From contig DUBM01000013.1 in NCBI GenBank assembly GCA_012960305.1, forward strand, positions 32,231-96,230: 64,000 nt of DNA. The letters are read 5' to 3'. Under the pieces are notes generated by a model. The model was not told the DNA's origin and did no database searches. It saw nothing but the letters and a program-made list of their open reading frames with translations. A program made the translations under genes and the position numbers. Below, piece by piece: positions 48,813 to 58,011 of the stretch (its first letter is position 1; every line of letters starts with the position of its first letter). This DNA comes from Gammaproteobacteria bacterium (GTDB taxonomy: Bacteria; Pseudomonadota; Gammaproteobacteria; Pseudomonadales; Pseudohongiellaceae).

Positions 48813-49574
48813 ATGAATTCCGAGCACAATGTCGAACCTGTAGTTCTGAGCTGCGAACATCTAACCAAGTCTTACTCACAAGGTCCGCAGACTGTTCAGG
48901 TGCTCAAGAATGTCAATTTAACTGTCGTACCTGGCGATCGAATTGCCATTGTCGGAAGTTCAGGGTCAGGTAAAACCACCTTATTGAATTTATTAGGCGG
49001 TTTGGATTTACCCAGTTCTGGCACTGTCCAGATAGCAGGAAAGAACCTCGCTGAAGTGAATCAGACTGAACGCGGCATGCTGCGCAATAAATACCTCGGT
49101 TTCGTTTATCAATTTCATCATCTATTAGGGGAATTCTCTGCGGAAGAAAATGTGGCAATGCCATTACTAATTGGTGGCTTGGATGCCAAGTCTGCGAACG
49201 GAAAGTCACGACAAATACTAGCTCGCGTTGGGTTACAAGAAAGAATGGGGCATAAACCTTCAGAGCTATCAGGTGGTGAGCGACAGCGAGTCGCAATTGC
49301 CCGAGCCCTAGTTACGAATCCCAAATGTGTTTTACTAGATGAGCCGACAGGAAATCTAGACAGACATACGGCGTTGGAAATACAGCAATTAATGTCAGAT
49401 CTCAATGAATCGCTAAGCACAAGCTTTATCGTTGTGACTCACGATGAGCGATTGGCCGATTCAATGCAGAGAATATTAGTTTTGAGTGACGGTGGTCTAA
49501 AAGAATTTGCTACTCAGCAGAGTGCTATACCCAATTTTGAAGTCTCTGTTGGTGAAAATGGTGTGAATGACTAA
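48813..49574 (+). CDS. lolD: Lipoprotein-releasing ABC transporter ATPase LolD
   Basis: LolD is the ATPase of LolCDE. Walker A GSSGSGKT is at 48-55, the signature is LSGGERQRVAIARAL, Walker B is LLDEPTGNLD, and the LolD-characteristic YQFHHLLGEFSAEENV follows Walker A. The 253-residue length is slightly longer than usual because of a C-terminal extension. Its stop shares a base with the lolE start (TAATG). Confidence 0.96.
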   Translation: MNSEHNVEPVVLSCEHLTKSYSQGPQTVQVLKNVNLTVVPGDRIAIVGSSGSGKTTLLNLLGGLDLPSSGTVQIAGKNLAEVNQTERGMLRNKYLGFVYQFHHLLGEFSAEENVAMPLLIGGLDAKSANGKSRQILARVGLQERMGHKPSELSGGERQRVAIARALVTNPKCVLLDEPTGNLDRHTALEIQQLMSDLNESLSTSFIVVTHDERLADSMQRILVLSDGGLKEFATQQSAIPNFEVSVGENGVND

Positions 49575-50833
49575 TGAATTCTAACCCTAGCTCATTTGCT
49601 CGCTACATAGCGTTGCGTTATGTCAGTGTCGGCAAGCGCAGTCAGTTAGTTTCGTTTATGTCGGCAATTTCTATTTTTGGCTTGGCTTTAGGTATCGCAA
49701 TTCTTATTACGGTGCTGTCTGTGATGAATGGCTTCGATCGAGAGATGCGAGAGAATATTCTCGGTATTGTTCCTCATATCACCATCAATTCAGATGAAAA
49801 CCTCAGTATTGATGGTTGGTTGGAAATCCAAAACCTGGTAAATGATAATCCTCAGATCGTATCCGCTGCGCCAGTCATTAACACTTTAGGTGTAGTTGTT
49901 AGCGACGCTGGCAATAAAGGGGTTTTAGTAAATGGCATCGATGCCGGATCAGAAACTTCAGTTTCAGCGATAGACCGATTTATGCAGGCAGGATCCCTTG
50001 AAACGCTGCAGAACAAGAAATGGGGATTAGTTCTGGGTCAAGGGCTGGCCAATAGATTGGGGCTTGCACTCGGTGATCAAATCGATCTGTTTTCCCCAGT
50101 AATCAATCTAAATCCAATTACCCCTCTCGCTACATTTCGATCATTTGAAGTGGTTGGAATTTTCAGGGTAGGCACTCAGGAATTAGACAGTGAGTTGGTA
50201 ATAATTAATATAGATGCGGCTCGGGTATTATTCCGCCTAAGAACGCCTTTTAATGGTTTGCGCTTACGAACCGTCGATGTGTTGGAAGCCGACGCTGTGC
50301 GGGCGAGCTTATTAAACGTTTTGCCGGCAGGCTCAGAAGTTAGGAGTTGGACATCGCAATATGGCAGCATCTATGAAAATATCAAATTCTCGCGCAACAT
50401 AATTAGTTTTATGCTGTGGCTACTCGTTGGTGTTGCTGCTTTTAACCTGGTGGTGAGTTTAATTATGATAGTGCGAGATAAGACAGCAGACATTGCGATC
50501 TTAAGAACACTTGGCGCGAGTCCTAGGATCATAAATAGAGTATTTATGTGGCAGGGTAGTTTTATTGCTCTCCTCGGGATTGTTATCGGTGTTGCTTTTG
50601 GAATCTTCGGGTCGCTGCAAATCACTGCTTTCGCTGCATTTATTGAACGACAATTTTCTGTGCAGTTGCTCAGTGCCGAAGTTTATCCAATCGATTTTTT
50701 GCCTTCGCAGTTGAGTTATGTGGATATCATAATTGTGATTTTTGGTGTCATGGTGCTGTCATTGCTTGCTACTATTTATCCCGCCCGGCGCGCAGCTGCC
50801 ATTCAGCCTGCTGCTGCTTTGCGTACTGAATAA
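49574..50833 (+). CDS. lolE: Lipoprotein-releasing ABC transporter permease LolE
   Basis: The second permease of the complex, paralogous to LolC: opening IALRYVSVGKRSQLVSFMSA, helix near 27-45 ending VMNGFDREM, a long periplasmic domain, and three helices at roughly 270-405. The Lol mating motif (GGINxGDVVLL-like in LolC) is not evident. ATG 49574 overlaps the lolD stop by one base. Presence of two distinct permeases shows a LolC/LolE heterodimer rather than a LolF homodimer. Length 419. Confidence 0.92.
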   Translation: MNSNPSSFARYIALRYVSVGKRSQLVSFMSAISIFGLALGIAILITVLSVMNGFDREMRENILGIVPHITINSDENLSIDGWLEIQNLVNDNPQIVSAAPVINTLGVVVSDAGNKGVLVNGIDAGSETSVSAIDRFMQAGSLETLQNKKWGLVLGQGLANRLGLALGDQIDLFSPVINLNPITPLATFRSFEVVGIFRVGTQELDSELVIINIDAARVLFRLRTPFNGLRLRTVDVLEADAVRASLLNVLPAGSEVRSWTSQYGSIYENIKFSRNIISFMLWLLVGVAAFNLVVSLIMIVRDKTADIAILRTLGASPRIINRVFMWQGSFIALLGIVIGVAFGIFGSLQITAFAAFIERQFSVQLLSAEVYPIDFLPSQLSYVDIIIVIFGVMVLSLLATIYPARRAAAIQPAAALRTE

Positions 50834-51118
50834 TTCAGTAAGTCAAGAATTCGCGATTAATCTATAGGCTTTCTAAGGAAAGATAGTGCAGTCACATTCT
50901 TCTCGCCGCAGCGTTAGGCTTTTACTGACTTGGTTTTTCATGGCCAACGCTGAGAATTAAGCAGTTTATTAGTTGTTGTATAAATCAGGCATCTCCGTCT
51001 AGTGCCGATAACCTTTAGACGTGGTGCGTGAGGTGTTTTACTGGTCTTGGTAATCAGGTTATGTCAAAAACAAAAACGATTATGGTAGAGTAATGCGCTT
51101 AATAAATGGAGAGGAAGC
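50834..51118. other. Gap between lolE and exbB
   Basis: 285 bases without a gene; in pseudomonads comEC and a DUF2062 gene are found at this point. A 6-bp inverted repeat CGTCTA (50996-51001) / TAGACG (51016-51021) with a 14-base spacer lies about 100 bases before exbB and could be an operator or hairpin. A GAGAGGAAG ribosome site sits before the exbB GTG. Confidence 0.5.
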
Positions 51119-51739
51119 GTGGTAGAAATAGTTAGGGGAGGTGGATGGTTAATGCTCCCAATAATGCTTTGTTCCATCGTCGCCATCGCAATAGTAATTG
51201 AGCGATTCTGGACCTTAAGTGCTGCTCGCATTATTCCCAAGTACGTTCTTGCCCAAGTTTGGACCTGGTTGAAGAACGATCAGCTCGATTCTAGCAAGTT
51301 ACGTGAACTTAGACTTTCTTCTCCTTTAGGACAAATATTAGCCGCAGGCCTGTTAAGTTCCCGCTATGGCCGTGCGGCAATGATCGATAGTATCGGGCAG
51401 ACAGCCGCTCAGGTAGTCCATGATATGGAGCGTTATTTGAATACGTTGGGCACGATAGCCGCAATAACTCCATTATTGGGTTTGCTCGGCACTGTTGTCG
51501 GTATGATCCGGGTATTCAGTGAAATCATGTTGCAGGGTACAGGTAATGCGAATGCCTTAGCTGGTGGAATTTCAGAAGCTTTGATTACTACAGCAGCTGG
51601 CCTTACTGTTGCAATTCCAACCTATATGTCTCACCGCTTCTTTGCTCGGCGAGTAGATTTCTTGGTAATTAATTTAGAACAGGAATCGATAAAATTAGTA
51701 GATGCTTTACATAGCGACCGCAAGGTCGTAGTAAAGTAA
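51119..51739 (+). CDS. exbB: ExbB/TolQ-family proton channel protein
   Basis: ExbB-type proteins form a pentameric inner-membrane proton channel with ExbD. Three helices are visible: about 8-27, 108-130 (TLGTIAAITPLLGLLGTVVGM) and 150-170 (ALITTAAGLTVAIPTYM), with the conserved TPLLGLLGTVVGMI motif. The GTG start at 51119 is preceded by GAGAGGAA. This subtype, placed before msbA/lpxK, is probably not for TonB-linked siderophore uptake; no tonB is seen and its energy client is unknown. Length 206. Confidence 0.9.
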   Translation: MVEIVRGGGWLMLPIMLCSIVAIAIVIERFWTLSAARIIPKYVLAQVWTWLKNDQLDSSKLRELRLSSPLGQILAAGLLSSRYGRAAMIDSIGQTAAQVVHDMERYLNTLGTIAAITPLLGLLGTVVGMIRVFSEIMLQGTGNANALAGGISEALITTAAGLTVAIPTYMSHRFFARRVDFLVINLEQESIKLVDALHSDRKVVVK

Positions 51740-51840
51740 GCAAACAGTATGTTGTTGTTTTCTCCAAGATTCAAAATAGTTACTTTCTAATTATGATAAG
51801 CAATTATTAGTCAAATGATTAATAGCTAAGCAGTTTCCAG

Positions 51841-52284
51841 ATGAAATTTAAGCGTGCAGTAAGAGAAGGCCTCACGATCAATATGACGCCACTGATTGAT
51901 GTTGTCTTTTTGTTGCTGATTTTTTTCATGGTGACTACTACCTTCAGTAGGGAAACTCGATTAATGGTTAATTTACCTGAGGCCGATGCGGAGCTCGCCA
52001 ACACAGACTCGACCTCGATTGAAATTATTGTAGCGAGAGATGGCACATATTCTATTAACGGTAGGGCGCTAATCAACAATCGGCTCGAAACATTAATTCG
52101 CGGTCTGGAATTAGAATCAACAGGAGATCGTAACTTACCAATCGTGTTAATTGCTGACGCCGAGGCCACTCATCAGTCAGTAGTTACCGCAATGGATGGA
52201 ATAGGACGGACAGGGTTCACGCGATTAAGTATTGCGACACAGCGACCAGAAGACGTTGAAGATGCCGCGTCTGCCCCCAGATAA
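51841..52284 (+). CDS. exbD: ExbD/TolR-family protein
   Basis: ExbD is the single-pass partner of ExbB. The N-terminal cytoplasmic LTINMTPLIDVVFLLLIFFM (11-30) contains the protonatable Asp20 and the helix; the periplasmic part (about 40-147) carries the usual PIVLIADAEATHQSVVTAMD. The 147-residue length is standard. It lies 101 bases after exbB and 8 bases before the first possible msbA start. Confidence 0.93.
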   Translation: MKFKRAVREGLTINMTPLIDVVFLLLIFFMVTTTFSRETRLMVNLPEADAELANTDSTSIEIIVARDGTYSINGRALINNRLETLIRGLELESTGDRNLPIVLIADAEATHQSVVTAMDGIGRTGFTRLSIATQRPEDVEDAASAPR

Positions 52285-52375
52285 ATAAGCCATGCAAAAC
52301 GAAACCGACAATAGATTCAACGAAATTCCGAAGCCTGAAAGAAAAGGCTCAAAGCGAAATAAGAAGGAAAGCAAA

Positions 52376-54148
52376 ATGGATGATGCTGCTAATATAGACC
52401 AAAAATATAGCGGCTGGCAGCTCTATAAACGCTTATTTAGCTATGTGATGCCACATAAGTTAATTATGTACTATGCGGTTTTGGGTTACCTGATTTTTGC
52501 GACCACATCTCCAGCCACAACTTATTGGCTTGGCTGGACTGTCGATGCTATTAACGCGGAAAATTTCTCTGAAGTAAGACTGCTTAGTCCCATTCTTTGC
52601 GTATTGATTGTGTTAGTGAGAGGTATAGGCGGCTTCATTGGCAGCTATGCATTGGCGGCAATATCAAATCATGTAATACATAAGCTCCGCTGTGACCTAA
52701 TTGAGCACTTAATTGCACTTCCTTCATCTTATTTTGATAAGAATACTTCGGGGAAGCTGGTGTCCAAATTTACTTATGATGTTAATCAAGTGACAGGTGC
52801 TGCCAGTAATGCAGTCGCAGTGATCATTCGGGAAGGATTTACAGTTATCGGTTTGTTGACCTTTTTGCTTTATATTGATTGGCAGTTGAGTTTAACTTTT
52901 TTAATTATTGCGCCATTTGTAGCCAAAGTTGTGAGTATCGCTTCAAAGAGGTTTAGAAGATTTAGTACTCAGATGCAAGATTCTATGGCGGATGTTACAC
53001 AAATAACTAATGAGTCGATCAAAGGGCATCGGGTAGTGCGCACATTTACTGCTGAAGATTTTATCAGTGCTAAGTTGTTGGATGCCAGTGAGAAAAATCG
53101 CGGGCAGAATATGAAAATGGCATTTACTCGAAGTGTTAGTACTCCGTTCGTTCAATTTATCGTCAGCATCGCCATGGCAATTTTAGTCTGGCTGGCATTG
53201 TCCCCGGATTTTTTTGCTGACAAAACTTCAGGAAATTTCGTTGCGTTTTTGGGTGCGGCAGGATTGCTGGCAAAACCCATTCGACAATTAACTCAGGTTA
53301 ATTCTGTGGTGCAAAGAGGGCTTGCTGCAGCTCATAGTATTTTCACCTTATTAGATGAAAGCGTTGAGACAGACGAAGGGACACACTCAGTCGAAAATGT
53401 TACTGGGAAAGTTACCTTTAGTGATGTTGGCTTTTCCTATAACAACAGAAATAAAAAAGCATTAGATAGAATTAATTTTACCGTAGAGCCTGGACAAACT
53501 ATTGCGCTAGTGGGTAAGTCTGGTAGCGGGAAAACCAGTTTGGTTAGTTTGATCCCGAGGTTCTATGAGTGCACTGAGGGAAAGATAGAGCTGGATGGTG
53601 TGGTCCTGCAGGATTATAAATTAAGCAATCTCCGCCAGCATATATCCTTAGTTACCCAGCAAGTTGTTCTCTTTAACGGTACAGTGGCAGAGAACATTGC
53701 CTATGGTACGCCAGAATTGGATGAAGCGAAGATTGTGGCAGCAGCGACCAATGCTCACGCGATGGAATTTATCGAACATTTAGAGCATGGGCTGCAGACC
53801 CAGGTTGGAGACGATGCGGGGCTATTGTCTGGAGGTCAAAGGCAAAGAATAGCTATTGCCCGTGCCTTGCTAAAAGATGCACCGATACTGATATTCGACG
53901 AAGCGACATCCGCGCTGGATTCGGAATCAGAAAAACACATTCAGCAGGCATTGGATGCTTTGATCAAAGGTAGAACTACATTCATTATAGCTCATCGTCT
54001 ATCCACAATTGAGAATGCAGATTTAATACTGGTCATGGATAGCGGCAATATCGTTGAGTCTGGTACTCATGCTGAGCTTCTTTCTGCTCACGGGCTTTAT
54101 TCCAGGCTTCATAAAATTCAGTTTTCTGATAAAAGCGTGGCACTTTAA
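52376..54148 (+). CDS. msbA: Lipid A export ATP-binding/permease MsbA
   Basis: MsbA flips lipid A-core across the inner membrane. Six helices lie in the N-terminal half (including YYAVLGYLIFATTSPATTYW) and the ATPase domain has Walker A LVGKSGSGKTS, signature LLSGGQRQR, Walker B ILIFDEATSALD and switch His (IIAHRLSTIE). I start at ATG 52376, after AAGGAAAG, giving 590 residues, close to E. coli MsbA (582); ATG 52292 in the same frame would add a charged 28-residue tail (PKPERKGSKRNKKESK) but lacks a good ribosome site. Context with lpxK and kdsB supports the lipid A role. Confidence 0.93.
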   Translation: MDDAANIDQKYSGWQLYKRLFSYVMPHKLIMYYAVLGYLIFATTSPATTYWLGWTVDAINAENFSEVRLLSPILCVLIVLVRGIGGFIGSYALAAISNHVIHKLRCDLIEHLIALPSSYFDKNTSGKLVSKFTYDVNQVTGAASNAVAVIIREGFTVIGLLTFLLYIDWQLSLTFLIIAPFVAKVVSIASKRFRRFSTQMQDSMADVTQITNESIKGHRVVRTFTAEDFISAKLLDASEKNRGQNMKMAFTRSVSTPFVQFIVSIAMAILVWLALSPDFFADKTSGNFVAFLGAAGLLAKPIRQLTQVNSVVQRGLAAAHSIFTLLDESVETDEGTHSVENVTGKVTFSDVGFSYNNRNKKALDRINFTVEPGQTIALVGKSGSGKTSLVSLIPRFYECTEGKIELDGVVLQDYKLSNLRQHISLVTQQVVLFNGTVAENIAYGTPELDEAKIVAAATNAHAMEFIEHLEHGLQTQVGDDAGLLSGGQRQRIAIARALLKDAPILIFDEATSALDSESEKHIQQALDALIKGRTTFIIAHRLSTIENADLILVMDSGNIVESGTHAELLSAHGLYSRLHKIQFSDKSVAL

Positions 54149-54200
54149 AACACGCTTCACACTAATTATCTTCAATGGTGATTGCGAGTATTTTTTCTAA

Positions 54201-55280
54201 ATGACCTTTCTAGAAACAGCATGGTACGAAAAGGCTGGGTGGCTAATTATACTTTGGCCTATCTCGATTTTATTTCGGCTGCTAGCTCTTTGTCGTCGGC
54301 GCCTACAGCAGATTTCATCTCGGCCCTCTCATATTAATGTTCCCATTGTTGTGGTTGGGAATATATCTGTAGGGGGCACCGGCAAAACTCCAGTAGTAAT
54401 TGCTTTGGCAAAGAACTTGAAGAGTCTTGGTATTAATCCTGGAATAATCAGTCGAGGTTATGGTGGTTCAGCAGCTGCGTACCCTTTGATAGTAAATTCA
54501 GATTGTGAAGTAAGTGCCTGTGGTGATGAGGCTCTGCTTATTCGAGATAAAACGAACTGTCCCGTCGTGGTTGATCCAGATAGAACCGCTGCTATAAATC
54601 TTTTAATGCAAAAATTTAGAGAAGAAATAGATCTGGTTATTAGTGATGATGGGTTGCAACATTATAAACTCTATCGCGATTTGGAAATTGCGGTTGTTGA
54701 TGGCAATAGGTTATTTGGCAATGGGCTTTGCTTGCCAGCTGGTCCACTTAGAGAGCCAGTCTCGAGACTCTTAGAAGTTGACCACATCATTGTCAACGGT
54801 GGGTCAAATGACAAAGAGAATATCTCTGGACATGTCTCTCGCAAGCCGGCTCAAACTAGTTCCGCAAATAACTTCATTGAGTGTGCATTAGCTAAAGGGC
54901 ATAAAATGGTGCTAAAGCCGACATTTTTAATCAATTTATTATCCGGAGAGCGGCGTCCTTTTCTTGGAGCTCCATTTAATATTGGAAATACAATACAAGC
55001 CGTATCGGCAATTGGGAATCCAGAAAGGTTTTATGCCCTGCTGGAAAGGCTACCTCACCAGATGGTGAGGTTTAGTTTTCCCGATCACCATCTTTATCGA
55101 GAAGAAGACTTTGAAGCGAAAGGTATTGATATGAAACAGCCTATCGTAATGACTGAGAAAGATGCGGTGAAATGTCGTGATTTTGCAAATTCTTCTTTTT
55201 GGGTGTTGGAGGTTTCTGTGGATCTTCCGAATGGCTTTACCGAAAATCTAGTAGGTCAATTAAATTTAGAGAAAGGGTAG
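54201..55280 (+). CDS. lpxK: Tetraacyldisaccharide 4'-kinase
   Basis: LpxK phosphorylates the lipid A precursor to lipid IVA at the inner-membrane face. The P-loop GNISVGGTGKT is at 53-63, following a hydrophobic N-terminal segment (about 13-30, WLIILWPISILFRLLAL). Also present are ISDDGLQHYKLYRD and the C-terminal DHHLYREEDF and MTEKDAVKC. 359 residues. It follows msbA after 52 bases, the same pairing as in enteric bacteria. Confidence 0.95.
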   Translation: MTFLETAWYEKAGWLIILWPISILFRLLALCRRRLQQISSRPSHINVPIVVVGNISVGGTGKTPVVIALAKNLKSLGINPGIISRGYGGSAAAYPLIVNSDCEVSACGDEALLIRDKTNCPVVVDPDRTAAINLLMQKFREEIDLVISDDGLQHYKLYRDLEIAVVDGNRLFGNGLCLPAGPLREPVSRLLEVDHIIVNGGSNDKENISGHVSRKPAQTSSANNFIECALAKGHKMVLKPTFLINLLSGERRPFLGAPFNIGNTIQAVSAIGNPERFYALLERLPHQMVRFSFPDHHLYREEDFEAKGIDMKQPIVMTEKDAVKCRDFANSSFWVLEVSVDLPNGFTENLVGQLNLEKG

Positions 55281-55286
55281 ACTGAG

Positions 55287-55478
55287 ATGTTAGATAAAAA
55301 ACTGCTGAGTATTCTTGTGTGCCCTGTATGCAAGGGAGAGTTGCACTACCTTAAAGAAGCTGCAGAACTGGTTTGCACTGGTGACGCATTGGCGTTTCCT
55401 ATCCGCGATGATGTGCCTGTGATGCTAAGCAATGAAGCAAGAGAAATAAGCTTTGCTGAACGTGAGAAACTTCTATGA
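55287..55478 (+). CDS. Trm112-family small zinc protein (YcaR-like)
   Basis: A 63-residue member of the Trm112/UPF0434 family. It has the pattern [14 protein letters not shown] with Cys12 and Cys15, plus Cys30 (LVCTGDA), and the typical [13 protein letters not shown]. Trm112 in eukaryotes activates methyltransferases; the bacterial role is unclear. It lies 6 bases after lpxK and overlaps kdsB by four bases (ATGA). Confidence 0.93.
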   Translation: MLDKKLLSILVCPVCKGELHYLKEAAELVCTGDALAFPIRDDVPVMLSNEAREISFAEREKLL

Positions 55479-56212
55479 GTTTTTCGGTGGTTATTCCCGC
55501 AAGATTTGCAGCTAACCGGTTGCCCGGTAAGCCGTTACTTGATATTTGTGGCAAACCGATGCTTCAGCACACCTATGAAAGGGCTTTAGCTAGCAAAGCA
55601 AAGTCTGTAACCATCGCCACAGATGATCTTCGGATAAAAGATGTAGCGGAAGGCTTTGGTGCGCAGGTTTGTATGACTTCATCTGCACATACATCGGGTA
55701 CCGATCGTATTCAGGAAGTCGTAACTCAACTTAAGCTAAAAGACCAAGAAGTCATTGTTAATGTACAAGCAGATGAACCGCTATTACCTCCCGCCGCTAT
55801 TAACCAGGTGGTTCAAAACCTGCAGACTCGAGATGGTGTCGGTATCGCTACCCTCTGTGAATTGGTGACAGAGCAGGGGGAAATAGACGATGCCAATGTG
55901 GTAAAGGTGGTCATGGACAAAGATGGCCAAGCGCTATATTTCAGTCGTTCTACACTCCCGTGGCAAGCTAGCGCCTCGGCGCAGAATTGTTACCGGCACA
56001 TTGGTATCTATGCCTATCGAGTAGTGGTATTGAACCAATTTGTTCAATGGCCTGTTTCGGAACTTGAGTTGTCTGAGAAACTAGAACAGCTCCGAGCTTT
56101 ACATAACGGTGTCAAGATCCATGTCGCGGTCACCAATCAACGGATACCGCCAGGTGTCGACACAGAGAGAGACCTCGATGCAGTGCGGGCTCTTTTAACA
56201 CGAAGTGACTAA
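55475..56212 (+). CDS. kdsB: 3-deoxy-manno-octulosonate cytidylyltransferase
   Basis: KdsB activates KDO with CTP to make CMP-KDO for the LPS inner core. Signature [18 protein letters not shown] at the N-terminus, [16 protein letters not shown] and HIGIYAYR are all present; 245 residues is typical. ATG 55475 overlaps the Trm112-like gene. Confirms that the organism makes KDO-containing lipopolysaccharide. Confidence 0.97.
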   Translation: MSFSVVIPARFAANRLPGKPLLDICGKPMLQHTYERALASKAKSVTIATDDLRIKDVAEGFGAQVCMTSSAHTSGTDRIQEVVTQLKLKDQEVIVNVQADEPLLPPAAINQVVQNLQTRDGVGIATLCELVTEQGEIDDANVVKVVMDKDGQALYFSRSTLPWQASASAQNCYRHIGIYAYRVVVLNQFVQWPVSELELSEKLEQLRALHNGVKIHVAVTNQRIPPGVDTERDLDAVRALLTRSD

Positions 56213-56223
56213 GGATTACCGTC

Positions 56224-56736
56224 ATGGAAGGGTTTAGCGGTAAAGGAAAGATCAGTGTATTGATGGTTTGTTTAGGCAATATCTGTCGTTCACCTACTGC
56301 TCATGCTGTTATGGAAAAATATATTGAAAACAAAGGCTTATCTCAATTAATTTATGTAGATTCTGCAGGGTCTGGGGCTTGGCATACTGGGGAGCCTCCT
56401 GATAGCCGAGCCATCGCTAAAGCCAGGAAACGTGGGTATCAATTAGAAACTTATAGAGCCCGGCAGGTGAATGCTGCGGATTTTCAGAACTTTAGTTTCA
56501 TCCTGGCTATGGATGAAGAAAATCAGCGGGATTTGCTCAAGCAGTCTCCCGAGTCCCAGAAAGAAAAAATAAGCTTGTTGTTAGATCATAGCAGCAGTGG
56601 GCTAAGTGCTGTTCCTGACCCTTACTACAGTGGAGAAAAGGGCTTCGATCTAGTTTTGGACCTAATAGAGGAGGCTTGTGCGGAGTTGCTTGAAACTCTT
56701 AGTTCCAAAATTCAGGCCCATCCCAAAAGGTCATAG
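56224..56736 (+). CDS. Low-molecular-weight protein tyrosine phosphatase
   Basis: The P-loop is VCLGNICRSP with catalytic Cys16 and Arg22, and the general acid is the Asp of PDPYYSG near the C-terminal third. DSAGSGAWHTGEPPD is typical of the family. 170 residues. These enzymes can act on tyrosine kinases of capsule synthesis or on arsenate; no such partner is here. Pseudomonads keep the same gene between kdsB and murB. Confidence 0.92.
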   Translation: MEGFSGKGKISVLMVCLGNICRSPTAHAVMEKYIENKGLSQLIYVDSAGSGAWHTGEPPDSRAIAKARKRGYQLETYRARQVNAADFQNFSFILAMDEENQRDLLKQSPESQKEKISLLLDHSSSGLSAVPDPYYSGEKGFDLVLDLIEEACAELLETLSSKIQAHPKRS

Positions 56737-56748
56737 ACCAAACTTATT

Positions 56749-57774
56749 ATGGAAATATCCAGTCAAGCTTCACTTGGACAATTTAATACCTTTGGTGTTA
56801 CCAGTCATGCAGCACATTTTGCTGATGTAACTTCTACGGAGCAGCTGAAGGCCGCCCTGGAGTTTGGTGATTCCAATAACTTGCCCATTCAGATTCTTGG
56901 CGGGGGTAGTAACGTCTTATTCGTCCACGATTTTCCTGGTCTAGTAATTAGAATTGCCAGCAGTGGCTGCGAGCAAATATCCACTGAGGGTGGGATCAAG
57001 GTCGCTGCTGGTGAGAATTGGCACTATCTGGTGCGTAGTTGCTTGCGTAATGAGTTGCATGGATTGGAAAATCTTGCACTTATTCCTGGTACCGTGGGCG
57101 GGGCTCCTATTCAAAATATTGGTGCCTATGGGGTCGAAATTGCACAATTTATCTCCGAGGTGGAAGTCCTAGAGTTGGAAACCGGCAAGATTCGGCTGTT
57201 CACAAGGAAAGAATGTGAATTTGCTTATCGAGATAGTATTTTCAAAAACCAGCTAAGCAACCAAATTGTTGTACTCTCCGTAAGTTTTCAGCTAAATCAG
57301 GGCCGACCGCTAAATTTCAGCTATCCCTCGTTATACGAAACTATCGAGATCGAGTTAGCGAAAATTCCCAGGGGTCAGGAAGTTACTCCCCAGCTTATCT
57401 TTGATACAGTCTGTCGAATCCGACGGGCCAAACTGCCGGATCCTGCAGTGATTGGTAATGCTGGAAGCTTCTTCAAGAATCCTGTTGTGTCTCAATCCAA
57501 GCATGATCAATTAAGAGACCAGTTCCCTGATTTACCCAGTTTTCCCGTAAATGACACTGATCTGGTGAAAATCCCGGCGGCATGGTTGTTGGACCAGGCT
57601 GGGTGGAGAGGGCGTTCTCGGGGCGCAGCTGGAGTGCATAAGGATCATGCTTTGGTATTAGTTAACCTGGGAGAGGCAACGGGAGAAGAGATTCTTCTGC
57701 TGGCTGAGGAGATGAGTCAGTCGACCCTCGATCGCTATGGGATAGCTTTAGAGACTGAAGTCAGAATTATTTAA
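56749..57774 (+). CDS. murB: UDP-N-acetylenolpyruvoylglucosamine reductase
   Basis: MurB uses NADPH and FAD to make UDP-N-acetylmuramate for peptidoglycan. The FAD motifs ILGGGSNVLF and LIPGTVGGAPIQNIGAYG, the RDSIFK segment, and the catalytic serine in GNAGSFFKNP are all visible, as in the type I enzyme. 341 residues is normal. It lies 12 bases after the phosphatase gene and ends the envelope block. Confidence 0.97.
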   Translation: MEISSQASLGQFNTFGVTSHAAHFADVTSTEQLKAALEFGDSNNLPIQILGGGSNVLFVHDFPGLVIRIASSGCEQISTEGGIKVAAGENWHYLVRSCLRNELHGLENLALIPGTVGGAPIQNIGAYGVEIAQFISEVEVLELETGKIRLFTRKECEFAYRDSIFKNQLSNQIVVLSVSFQLNQGRPLNFSYPSLYETIEIELAKIPRGQEVTPQLIFDTVCRIRRAKLPDPAVIGNAGSFFKNPVVSQSKHDQLRDQFPDLPSFPVNDTDLVKIPAAWLLDQAGWRGRSRGAAGVHKDHALVLVNLGEATGEEILLLAEEMSQSTLDRYGIALETEVRII

Positions 57775-58011
57775 TTCCTATTAAGATCGCGGAGGATCAA
57801 AAAACTACCAAAAATATACTTAGATTAATTGAACGACATTCATCACTGGATAAGTCTATTATGGGTTCGTTAAGATTCGCGTCTATTTGCTCTGACCATA
57901 TTGGTTCCGTCAGGAATGGGCTTGTTTTCAATTCATACTAAAAGTAACTGGTGGGGTCACGCTAACCTCCAATTCCCAGTTTTATTGAAGTCACAGCGGC
58001 GACCGTTCTTC

